Source: Acidimicrobiia bacterium | GTDB lineage: Bacteria; Actinomycetota; Acidimicrobiia; Spongiisociales; UBA5794 | DNA length: 9,776 nucleotides | Reading direction: 5' to 3' | NCBI GenBank assembly: GCA_030598905.1 | Contig: JAUVPA010000046.1 | Location: 1-9,776, forward strand | Part shown: positions 1 to 6,062 of the stretch, one piece after another | How positions within the stretch are numbered: position 1 is the stretch's first letter | Layout: each line of letters opens with the position of its first letter | Notes under the pieces: generated by a model | What the model saw: the letters and a program-made list of their open reading frames with translations, nothing else | The model's database searches: none | What the model was told of the DNA's origin: nothing | Position numbers and translations under genes: made by a program

Positions 1-377
1 CGCCTGCCATGGTGGAGCTCGGATTGACGGACCAAGTCGAGCAGCTTGCGGACTCCGCACTGAAGATGACGGACTGGATGACGGCGTCCATGGGTGCGGT
101 GACAGCACTTGCCCGCCAGTCAGAGGGAAATCACCGGGAAGCGCTCGCACTACTCAAAGAAGCGATCGCTGTTGGAGACGATCATCACGTCGCCTTCAAC
201 ACCGCGCGGCTCCGACTCTCTGCGGCGCGGAGCGCTATCGCCCTTGGCGAGGAAGCCGAGACCACCGCTCTGCTCTCCCGGGCTGAGGCGGACGCGCAAG
301 AGATGGGTGCCGCCTCGATCCTCTCACAGATCGCAGCACTGCGAACCGATACGGAACCAACCGCGGTCGGCGAATGA
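1..377 (+). CDS. C-terminal part of a helical-repeat (TPR-like) protein, 5' end outside window
   Basis: The frame is open to the left edge with no stop, so the ATG at position 9 is probably internal and the gene starts upstream. The visible ~124 residues are almost entirely Ala/Leu/Glu-rich helices. Helix pairs such as EGNHREALALLKEAI and a second pair further on fit TPR-like repeats, where a small residue and an amphipathic helix recur roughly every 34 residues. No catalytic motif is visible. Similar C-terminal helical tails occur on bacterial ATPase or cyclase-type regulators and on stand-alone TPR proteins, so the function cannot be named. The stop TGA overlaps the ATG of the next gene (ATGA at 374-377), which points to translational coupling and a shared operon. 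The reading frame is secure; the family call is inference. Confidence 0.6.
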   Translation, partial: PAMVELGLTDQVEQLADSALKMTDWMTASMGAVTALARQSEGNHREALALLKEAIAVGDDHHVAFNTARLRLSAARSAIALGEEAETTALLSRAEADAQEMGAASILSQIAALRTDTEPTAVGE

Positions 378-859
378 CAGATCCGATCGCATCCCGGGTC
401 GTCGACGATCTCGATGCACTCGGCGCCGCATACGAGCTCCTCGATTGTGACCCGGACCTCGCAGACACCGCCCAGTTCTGCGAGCACTACGGCTACCCAC
501 TCGATCGCTCTGCCAACACGATCCTCGTCGCGTCCCGCCGGCCAGAGGGGCACTTCGCGCTGTGCATCGTGCTCGCCGACGACCGCCTCGATGTCAACGG
601 TCGTGTTCGCAAGAAGCTTGGTGTCCGCAAGGTGTCCTTTGCGTCGGCAGATCAGACAGTGGAGCAGACCGGCATGATCATCGGTGGAGTGACGCCGTTC
701 GGCCTGCCGCACGAGCTGCCTGTGTGGGTTGACGCTCGGGTCGCGGACAAGGACTGGGTGATCCTCGGGGGCGGGAGCCGTTCCTACAAGATCAAGATCG
801 ACCCGGCAGTTTTCGCATCGATGACGAACGCTGAAGTCGTCGAAGATCTCGCCACATGA
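374..859 (+). CDS. YbaK/EbsC-family aminoacyl-tRNA deacylase (Cys-tRNA(Pro) deacylase-like)
   Basis: This 161-residue protein has the size and motifs of the YbaK/ProX editing-domain family, which hydrolyses mischarged tRNA (classically Cys-tRNA(Pro)) in the cytoplasm. Visible landmarks are the N-terminal helix with a short acidic strand (residues 1-30), the lysine-rich VRKKLGVRKVSFAS segment (about 78-91), the GGVTPFGLP loop (104-112) that shapes the substrate pocket, and the glycine-rich GGGSRSYKIKI strand (132-142) near the C-terminus. These match the family's conserved order. The start ATG overlaps the upstream stop and the end overlaps the next start, both as ATGA. The exact substrate within the family (Cys, Ala or another amino acid) cannot be read from the sequence, so I give no gene symbol. 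The neighbours are not tRNA-related, so context adds little. Confidence 0.88.
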   Translation: MTDPIASRVVDDLDALGAAYELLDCDPDLADTAQFCEHYGYPLDRSANTILVASRRPEGHFALCIVLADDRLDVNGRVRKKLGVRKVSFASADQTVEQTGMIIGGVTPFGLPHELPVWVDARVADKDWVILGGGSRSYKIKIDPAVFASMTNAEVVEDLAT

Positions 860-2172
860 CCGGCGACGGATTCTTGTTCCAGCCCGAGATCGAGCTGATG
901 GACACCGCAGCCAAGGAGCAGCTCCAATCCCAACGCCTCACCGATCTCGTCGAACGACTCCGAGCATCGGACACGCCGTACTGGAACGAGAAACTCGCCG
1001 GCATTCCGACCATCAGGTCCATTCGCGATATCACCGAACTGCCGCTCACGGAGAAGCACGAACTTCGCGACACCTACCCGTACGCAATGCTCGCAATGCC
1101 GCTGTCTGAGACGATCCGCCTCCACGCCAGTTCAGGGACGAGCGGCAAACCGACCGTGGTGGGCTACTCGAGAGGGGACATCGCCGTCTTCGCGGAAGTC
1201 AACGCTCGAGCACTGGCGATCGCCGGCGTCCGACCGGGAGACGTGCTGCACAACGCATAAGGCTACGGGCTCTTCACCGGTGGCTAGGGTTTGCACTACG
1301 GCGGCGAAGCCCTCGGAGCCACCGTTGTACCTGCCTCGGGAGGCAACACGGACTTCCAGCTGCAGCTTCTCGAGGACCTCGGGGCCGACGCCATCTGCTC
1401 GACACCGTCGTTTGTGATGCTGCTCGGCGAACGTGCCGTCGACCAGGGGCTCCGCGATCGACTCTCCGTCCGCGTCGGTGTGCTGGGGGCCGAACCGTGG
1501 TCGGAAGGGATGCGCGCCAAGATCGAGGGCATTTGGGGCAAGGGGTTCAGTGCTCTCGACATCTACGGGCTGAGCGAAGTGATGGGCCCGGGCGTTGCGC
1601 AGGAATCTCCCGAAGCCGTCGGAGCGTTGTCCGTGTTCGATGACCACTTCTATCCCGAAATCGTCGATCCGTCGAGCGGAGAGCGCGTCCCGGATGGCGA
1701 GTTCGGCGAGCTCGTGTTGACGACCTTGACCAAGGAGGCGCAACCGGTACTTCGCTATCGCACGAAGGACATCACGCGGATCATCCCGGAGCCCGGCTCC
1801 GACGGCAGAACTTTCACTCGTATCGCTCGTCTCACGGGTCGCGCCGACGACATGCTGATCATTCGAGGTGTCAACGTGTATCCGCGCGAGATCGAGACGG
1901 TCTTGCTCGACGACCCAGATGTGGGAGGCCAGTACGCCATCATCATCGACCGCCGCGAAGCCATGGTGGAACTGCGCGTCCGCGCCGAACTGAGCGACCA
2001 AGACACCGAAGGGTCCACGGTGATATCCAGGCTCAACAAGCAGCTTCTGCAGAGGATCCGGGTCCGGGTCACCGTCGAGCTGTTGCCTCCTGGGGGAATG
2101 CCTCGCCAGGAGACCGGCAAGGCGAAGCGGGTCTACGAACAGACCGACGACCATGATCCTCTCGACTCATGA
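856..2172 (+). pseudogene. paaK: Phenylacetate-CoA ligase-like gene interrupted by two in-frame stop codons
   Basis: Read through, the frame gives about 438 codons, the normal length of PaaK, an ANL-superfamily enzyme that makes phenylacetyl-CoA from phenylacetate, ATP and CoA. Family landmarks are in order: N-terminal FQPEIELM; the ATP-binding loop HASSGTSGKPTVVGYS (about 90-105); a region matching the conserved HNAYGYGLFTGGLG.HYG motif (132-148); IYGLSEVMGPGV; YRTKDITRI; the hinge motif GRADDMLIIRGVNVYPREIE; and a C-terminal TGKAKRV with the likely catalytic lysine. In the conserved motif the expected Tyr codon is TAA (1258-1260) and the expected Leu codon is TAG (1285-1287). There is no frameshift, and the frame is intact on both sides. 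Standard decoding gives a 134-residue fragment without most of the enzyme. This could be a recent pseudogene or sequencing/assembly error; readthrough is less likely. Both ends overlap the neighbours as ATGA. Confidence 0.8.
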
Positions 2173-2945
2173 CGGATCGAATGCCCGTTGCGTTCATCGG
2201 CCACGGCAGTCCGATGAACGCCGTGGACCGCTCGCACTTCACCGAGTGGAGAGCCTGGGGCGCCGCTCTGCCTCGACCAAAGGCGGTCTTGGTTGTCTCG
2301 GCGCACTGGGAAGACACCCCAGTCTCGATCGGCAGCACCACGCGCCACAACAAGCTCGTTTACGACTTCTATGGCTTCCCCGACTACATGTACGACCTGA
2401 AGTATCCGGCACCGGGCGCTCCCGGCGTCGCCGACCGCATCGAGGGCTTGCTGTCGCCGCACCTGACGATCCAGCGCACCAACCGAGGCCTGGACCATGG
2501 AGGCTGGGTGCCACTGATGCATCTCTTCCCCCAAGGCGACGTCCCGGTGCTGCAGATCTCGATGCCCACGACAATGACCGAAGAAGAGCTGTTCCTTCTC
2601 GGCCGTGAACTGTCGCCGCTGCGTGATGAGGGTGTCCTGATCCTCGGCACCGGGAATCTGACGCACAACCTCCGCGAGGCGTTTCGCGCCGACCCCGCCG
2701 GACCACCTCCCGAGTATGCGGTGGCGTTCGATTCCTGGGTTGCCGGCTCCTTGATCAACGGTGATTCGAAGGCACTGCAATCGTGGCAAGACGAGGCGCC
2801 GGAGGCCTTCCGAAGTCATCCCAGCGCCGAGCACTACCGCCCGATCCTGGTGACCGCGGGGGCGGCGGCGAGCGCCGACGTCGGCTTCCCCATCGAAGGC
2901 TTCGAGCTCGGCCTGATCAGCCGCCGCTCCGTCCACTTCGACTGA
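2169..2945 (+). CDS. LigB-superfamily extradiol dioxygenase (YgiD / 4,5-DOPA dioxygenase-like)
   Basis: This 258-residue protein fits the class III extradiol ring-cleavage dioxygenases of the YgiD/DODA group, which are small, single-domain, metal-dependent enzymes that open catecholic rings. The hallmark start FIGHGSPMNA (His12) is followed by VSAHWED (His46), LDHGGWVPL (His110), GNLTHNLR (His166) and AEHYRPI (His222), the usual histidine set for the metal centre and active site. The ATG at 2169 overlaps the paaK stop as ATGA. An in-frame ATG at 2181 would give MPVAFIGHGSP, closer to the usual family N-terminus, so the real start may be four codons later. The true substrate is unknown: plant DODA acts on L-DOPA, while bacterial homologues often have unclear substrates. 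Placement behind a PaaK-type ligase hints at aromatic-compound metabolism, but that is inference. Confidence 0.88.
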   Translation: MTDRMPVAFIGHGSPMNAVDRSHFTEWRAWGAALPRPKAVLVVSAHWEDTPVSIGSTTRHNKLVYDFYGFPDYMYDLKYPAPGAPGVADRIEGLLSPHLTIQRTNRGLDHGGWVPLMHLFPQGDVPVLQISMPTTMTEEELFLLGRELSPLRDEGVLILGTGNLTHNLREAFRADPAGPPPEYAVAFDSWVAGSLINGDSKALQSWQDEAPEAFRSHPSAEHYRPILVTAGAAASADVGFPIEGFELGLISRRSVHFD

Positions 2946-2947
2946 CA

Positions 2948-2995
2948 CGTCTGGCGTACGGCAGGCCCATATGTCGGCCTGCCGTACGCCAGACG
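2948..2995. repeat. Perfect 20-bp inverted repeat (palindromic element, copy 1)
   Basis: The arms CGTCTGGCGTACGGCAGGCC (2948-2967) and its exact reverse complement (2976-2995) are separated by the 8-nt loop CATATGTC. The element starts two bases after the ygiD-like stop codon and lies in the convergent gap before ssrA. The stem is very stable in either strand's transcript and could act as a two-way terminator or RNA-stability element, although no T-run follows on either side. A diverged copy of the whole element, loop included, lies at 4802-4845, so this looks like a dispersed palindromic repeat and not only a local terminator. Confidence 0.85.
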
Positions 2996-3000
2996 ACGAT

Positions 3001-3024
3001 GAGCCCGCTCTGAGGAGCGGGCTC
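3001..3024 (-). terminator. Hairpin directly after the tmRNA 3' end, probable ssrA terminator without U-tract
   Basis: A perfect 10-bp stem (GAGCCCGCTC at 3001-3010 pairing with GAGCGGGCTC at 3015-3024) closes a 4-nt loop. On the minus strand it follows immediately after the encoded CCA of ssrA. No T-rich stretch follows, which is common for GC-rich actinobacterial ends. Its position suggests that it ends ssrA transcription and marks the 3' processing point. Together with the palindrome at 2948-2995 it may also stop plus-strand transcription coming from the ygiD-like gene. Confidence 0.6.
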
Positions 3025-3377
3025 TGGTGGAGGTGGGGGGAATCGAACCCCCGTCCCATGAGGCCTCGGCATCGGCATCTCCGAGCGCAGCCGACAGTGA
3101 GCCTTCGGAACCAGGGGACTCTGTCGGCAAGTATCCCTCGGCCCTAGCCGGTGAGTCTTAGCCCGCCGCTACCGGCGTTGCGGCGGGAGCATCCTGCATT
3201 GCGTTGCCCGGTTCCGGTGAGGCAGGCACCCTCCGGGCGGACACGCTGCATTAGTTAGGCAGCGAGTGCGACAGGTTCGTCGGCACTTGTGTTTGTTTCC
3301 GGTTCGTTTACGAGGATCCGGGAACCTCGGCTCGCTTCCGATGCTTCATCCCTCACGGTCGAAACCAGGTCACCCCC
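3025..3377 (-). ncRNA. ssrA: tmRNA (transfer-messenger RNA), one-piece, 353 nt
   Basis: Read on the minus strand, the 5' end GGGGGTGACCTGGTTTCGAC and the 3' end GGGGGTTCGATTCCCCCCAC followed by CTCCACCA form a tRNA-like domain. The 7-bp acceptor stem (3371-3377 with 3029-3035) includes the G3-U70 wobble that alanyl-tRNA synthetase recognises. A T-arm with TTCGATT loop, the discriminator A (3028) and encoded CCA (3025-3027) are all present. A pseudoknot-like GAGG/CCTC arrangement precedes the messenger part, and a strong 8-bp hairpin (3162-3187) lies in the later pseudoknot region. The mRNA-like part encodes a proteolysis tag. With SmpB, tmRNA frees ribosomes stalled on broken mRNAs and marks the product for degradation. 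No permutation or intron is seen, and the size is typical. Ends are set from acceptor pairing, so they should be accurate to within a base or two. Confidence 0.96.
3255..3284 (-). other. tmRNA tag-peptide reading frame (ADEPVALAA)
   Basis: Inside ssrA, starting at a GCC resume codon (3282-3284), the codons read Ala-Asp-Glu-Pro-Val-Ala-Leu-Ala-Ala and end at TAA (3255-3257). The C-terminal ALAA is the standard degradation signal recognised by ClpXP-type proteases, and a leading Ala-Asp is typical for actinobacterial tags. Nine encoded residues is at the short end for tmRNA tags. The A-rich stretch just upstream (AAACAAACACAAGT on the minus strand) fits the single-stranded region that positions the resume codon. 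The resume codon is assigned by analogy; the stop and the ALAA end are firm. Confidence 0.88.
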
Positions 3378-3474
3378 ATGTGAGTTGATAGCTGATAGTT
3401 GTTGGTTTTTGCCAGCAACCCTCTCGAGTACACAGTACTGCGTATATCACGACATCGGCATAGCCTTTCCCGCG
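3378..3474. promoter_or_regulatory. Divergent promoter region between ssrA and the thioredoxin-like gene
   Basis: These 97 bases must hold the start signals for both ssrA (minus) and the thioredoxin-like gene (plus). For ssrA, two -10-like hexamers lie in tandem on the minus strand, TATCAA (3385-3390, 8-13 bases upstream of the RNA) and TATCAG (3392-3397). A TTGCTG (3413-3418) is a possible -35, but its spacing of 15 or 22 is not ideal. For the plus strand, TATATC (3443-3448) lies 26 bases before the ATG with no convincing -35. A 13-bp palindrome AGTACACAGTACT (3427-3439) lies between the two sets. The region is clearly intergenic; the individual boxes are weak guesses. Confidence 0.35.
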
Positions 3475-4329
3475 ATGGAGGAGGATATCGCCGCCGCCGA
3501 AGAGCCCGCCGAATCGCCGGCGCCCGTCGATGAGCCTTCTCTCCTTCCACCGCCGTCGGTCGAGCGACCGCGAACAGGTGTGGTCTTTGGGTTCTTCGTC
3601 GTTGGGTTACTTCTTGTTGCAGTGCTCGTACTGCAGGTGCTCAATCTCGTGCAGGCCAACGAGACCCGATCCGATGTGGACGCTCTTGACGCGACAGTCG
3701 AAGACCTCAACACCAATGTGGCCGTTCTCGACGGGTCCGTCGGCGTGATCAAGGACCAGGTGGAATCCATCGAAGCGTCCCAGGCGGCGATCATCGCTGG
3801 TATAGCGGCCTCCGGCGCCCAGGAGTCGGCTGCTCCAGCCCTCCCCGCCGGATTCCTGCCTCGGTACGAGCCCGGCCAGCAGGACCGGGCAATCGGTCTC
3901 GCCGTGCCCGGGGTGGCTGGCCCGGAGTACTACTCCAACACTGAATTGGAGATCGATCCCTCCGACGGAACCCGCAGGGTCTGGCTCATCTGGGCTCACT
4001 GGTGCCCGCACTGCCAGGCCGAGCTGCCACCCCTGTCCGCGTGGTTCGAGGAGAACGGCTCGTCCTACAACGCCGATCTCGTGACCATCACCACTTCGAT
4101 CGACGAGACGAGGGGAAACCCGCTCATGCCCTATCTCGACGACTCACAGTTTCCCTTCCCTGTGATCATCGATGCCGATCAGGAACTCGCCGCCCGGTTC
4201 GGAGTTTCCGCTTTCCCATTCTGGGTGGTCACCGATGCCGACGGTACGGTGATGCTGCGCGTTACAGGACGACTCAACGTCGACAACGTGCAGAGGATCT
4301 TCGAACAACTCGACGGCATGTCTGCTTGA
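3475..4329 (+). CDS. Membrane-anchored thioredoxin-like thiol-disulfide oxidoreductase (CPHC motif)
   Basis: The 284-residue protein has an acidic, proline-rich cytoplasmic N-terminus (1-33), one transmembrane helix (about 36-60), a heptad-like coiled segment (about 64-110), an Ala/Pro linker, and a thioredoxin-fold domain (about 135-284). The active site is WAHWCPHCQAELPP (Cys177, Cys180), and the cis-proline loop is SAFPFWV (Pro248). The layout fits a TlpA/ResA-type extracytoplasmic redox protein. The CPHC dipeptide is the one found in oxidising DsbA, so disulfide formation or cytochrome maturation are both possible. The ATG at 3475 is chosen because every earlier in-frame start lies inside or beyond the tmRNA gene. 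No Shine-Dalgarno sequence is evident, so a short or nearly leaderless transcript is possible. The stop is 6 bases from the convergent smpB stop, with no room for a terminator between them. Confidence 0.85.
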   Translation: MEEDIAAAEEPAESPAPVDEPSLLPPPSVERPRTGVVFGFFVVGLLLVAVLVLQVLNLVQANETRSDVDALDATVEDLNTNVAVLDGSVGVIKDQVESIEASQAAIIAGIAASGAQESAAPALPAGFLPRYEPGQQDRAIGLAVPGVAGPEYYSNTELEIDPSDGTRRVWLIWAHWCPHCQAELPPLSAWFEENGSSYNADLVTITTSIDETRGNPLMPYLDDSQFPFPVIIDADQELAARFGVSAFPFWVVTDADGTVMLRVTGRLNVDNVQRIFEQLDGMSA

Positions 4330-4335
4330 CCAACG

Positions 4336-4791
4336 TCAGCGACGGCCGCGAGCGCGGTCCATCTCGCGTTGCTGCTGTCGATCGACGATCTTTCGCCTCT
4401 TGTCGTGCCGAGGTCGACCCTTGGCGAGGGCAATCTCGACTTTGACCCGGCCGTTGGTGATATAGACCGAGAGCGGGATCAGCGTGAGCCCCTCCTCACG
4501 TACTCGGCCGAAGAGACGGTCGATCTCCCGGCGATGCATGAGGAGCTTGCGAGGACGTTCTGGATCGTGTCCACCTTCACGTGCCATCGCATAAGGGGCG
4601 ATGTGCATGTTCTCGAGCCACATCTCACCGCCACGGATATCCGCATAGGCGTCCTTGAGCTGCGCCTGGCCGGCCCGGAGACTCTTCACCTCGGATCCAA
4701 GCAGCGCGATGCCCGCTTCGTACTCGTCGACGATCTCGTAGTCGTAACGGGCGCGGCGGTTGCTGGCGACGGTCTTGCGTGCTTCGGGCAT
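4336..4791 (-). CDS. smpB: SsrA-binding protein SmpB
   Basis: SmpB binds the tRNA-like domain of tmRNA and places it in the empty A site of stalled ribosomes. The 151-residue product carries the family signature: ASNRRARYDYEIVDEYEAGIALLGSEVKSLRAG (about 9-41 in overlapping blocks), the KDAYADI strand, the HxxPY-like segment MHIAPYAM (62-69), RKLLMHRREI (81-90), the GLTLIPLSVYIT strand and the basic C-terminal tail GRPRHDKRRKIVDRQ that becomes helical in the mRNA channel. I start at ATG 4791; a TTG at 4800 in frame would add three residues (MGE), but then the GGGGGA just before the ATG would lose its ribosome-binding role. The close spacing of that G-run to the ATG leaves some doubt. Its partner RNA gene ssrA lies about 960 bases away on the same strand, separated by the oppositely oriented thioredoxin-like gene. 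Confidence 0.95.
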   Translation of the reverse strand: MPEARKTVASNRRARYDYEIVDEYEAGIALLGSEVKSLRAGQAQLKDAYADIRGGEMWLENMHIAPYAMAREGGHDPERPRKLLMHRREIDRLFGRVREEGLTLIPLSVYITNGRVKVEIALAKGRPRHDKRRKIVDRQQQREMDRARGRR

Positions 4792-4801
4792 TTCCCCCAA
4801 T

Positions 4802-4845
4802 TCTGGCGTACGCCCGGCCCGTATTTGGGTCTGGTGTACGCAAGA
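4802..4845. repeat. Imperfect palindrome, diverged copy 2 of the element at 2948-2995
   Basis: Arms 4802-4820 (TCTGGCGTACGCCCGGCCC) and 4827-4845 pair over 19 positions with two mismatches and two G-T pairs, closing a GTATTT loop. The left arm shares 16 of 19 bases with copy 1, including the unbroken TCTGGCGTACG. The right arm keeps GTACGC.AGAC, and even the loops resemble each other (CATATGT and CGTATTT). It fills the gap between the M23 peptidase stop and the smpB start, so on the minus strand it would sit in the leader of a smpB transcript. Confidence 0.75.
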
Positions 4846-4850
4846 CGCGT

Positions 4851-6062
4851 TTAGAGGTACCCCATGGGGTTGACCGGGTCGCCGTTGATACGGACCTCGA
4901 AATGGAGATGGGGCCCCGTCGATAGACCCGACGAGCCCACGTATCCGATGACCTGACCGGCGCTCACGTGCTGGCCGGTAGACACTGCCAGCGAAGACTG
5001 GTGGGCGTACAACGTCACCATGCCGCCGCCGTGGTCGATCATCACGGTGGTTCCGTAGCCACCCTTTGTACCGGCCAGAATCACGGTGCCCGACTCGGCG
5101 GCGTAGATCGGTTGGCCCGTCGGCCCGTCCATGTCGAGGCCGTTGTGCATCCTCGTGGTTCCGTAGATCGGGTGTACCCGCGGGCCAAAAGTCGATTCGA
5201 TAGGTCCGGGAACAGGCCTCACCAGACGGCCCGGTGCCCGGCGTGTCCCTGCCGTCGTCGCGGCAGCTGTTGCCGCATCGGCAATCAGCTTCTTGATGGA
5301 GGCTTGTTCCTTTTCCAGTGCGGCGAGCTCGCCTTCGAACTCGGCGATCTCGGCCTCGACCCTCGCCAGCAGATCCTTCTGCTTCTCGTATTCGGCCTGG
5401 AGGTCATCGCTTCGCCGCTCCAACAGCGCACTCATGCTGTCGAGTTCCGCTTGGTCGCGTTCGAGGCGTGCCACCTCCTCCTCCAGGACCAGCTCCGCGG
5501 CCTCGACCTCAGCCCTTTCTGCCTCTTCTCGGACGATGAGCACCTCGTAGCGATCGACGGCTTCATCGTTGGTTCTGGTAACTCGCTCGAGGTACTCGAC
5601 TCCAACCGCGATCTCGGAGACTGCCGAGGCCGAGAACGCCACATCAGAAGCCGACGAGCCGGCATTCATGTACGCCTCTCGAGCGGACTCGATGGCGTCC
5701 GCTTTCGCCGCGTCCAACTCACCGCGGGTGCGGGTCAGCTCTTCATGCCGTTCCTCGAGGTCGACGCGTACGGCCGCCAGGGTCTTCTCTTGTTCGAGTA
5801 TTCCGAGAGACAGGTCGGAGAGGTCGGAGCGAACGTTGGCCAGACCAGCGAGGACTTCCTCCATACGCGTTTCGGTCGCCACTACGTCGGCGGCAAGGGT
5901 CGAACGGTTGGCCGCAGACGCATCGATCCGATCGCTCAGATCGCCGATGCGAGCCTTCACATCGGAGAGGTCTCCACCGAGTTCGTCGGCAACGGCGGGC
6001 GCGGTGCCGACCGCCAGGAGGAAAAGAAGCGCGAGGGTGAGGTAGTTCCTGGTTCGTGTCAT
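4851..6062 (-). CDS. Secreted coiled-coil M23-family peptidoglycan hydrolase, FtsEX partner
   Basis: The 403-residue protein begins with a signal peptide (MTRTRNYLTLALLFLLAVGTAPAVA split over residues 1-25, cleavage likely after AVA or nearby). A long coiled coil follows (about 30-130 and 165-262, with a non-coil hinge in between), and the M23 domain occupies about 280-403. All metal and catalytic residues of the family are present: His306 and Asp310 in MHNGLD, His354 in LYAH, and His385/His387 in PHLHFEV. It should therefore be an active endopeptidase, unlike E. coli EnvC, whose M23 domain is degenerate. The layout matches coiled-coil hydrolases switched on by FtsEX through the FtsX extracellular loop (PcsB in streptococci, RipC in mycobacteria). 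The ATG at 6062 overlaps the ftsX stop (ATGA). A longer upstream frame would bury the signal peptide, so it was rejected. It ends with TAA. Confidence 0.92.
   Translation of the reverse strand: MTRTRNYLTLALLFLLAVGTAPAVADELGGDLSDVKARIGDLSDRIDASAANRSTLAADVVATETRMEEVLAGLANVRSDLSDLSLGILEQEKTLAAVRVDLEERHEELTRTRGELDAAKADAIESAREAYMNAGSSASDVAFSASAVSEIAVGVEYLERVTRTNDEAVDRYEVLIVREEAERAEVEAAELVLEEEVARLERDQAELDSMSALLERRSDDLQAEYEKQKDLLARVEAEIAEFEGELAALEKEQASIKKLIADAATAAATTAGTRRAPGRLVRPVPGPIESTFGPRVHPIYGTTRMHNGLDMDGPTGQPIYAAESGTVILAGTKGGYGTTVMIDHGGGMVTLYAHQSSLAVSTGQHVSAGQVIGYVGSSGLSTGPHLHFEVRINGDPVNPMGYL

Noticed and set aside
1258..1287. Reassigned genetic code (TAA and TAG as sense codons)
   Set aside because: TAA is used as a true stop by the M23 gene and by the tmRNA tag. 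TAG is not used as a stop here, but one codon in one gene is no support for reassignment.
1132..2154. Long minus-strand open frame (340 codons) opposite paaK
   Set aside because: It is the antisense shadow of a clearly recognised ANL-superfamily gene; its translation is rich in His/Arg/Asp without any family motif.
2133..3059. Minus-strand open frame (308 codons) opposite the dioxygenase, running into ssrA
   Set aside because: It crosses the palindrome and the tmRNA 3' end and has no recognisable domain, so it is a GC-driven shadow frame.
3162..3187. Strong GC hairpin considered as a terminator
   Set aside because: It is an internal pseudoknot-region stem of the tmRNA, not a transcript end.
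3289..3474. Upstream GTG start for the thioredoxin-like gene
   Set aside because: It lies inside ssrA, and the extra 62 residues show no signal or domain. The ATG at 3475 gives a sensible N-terminus ahead of the membrane helix.
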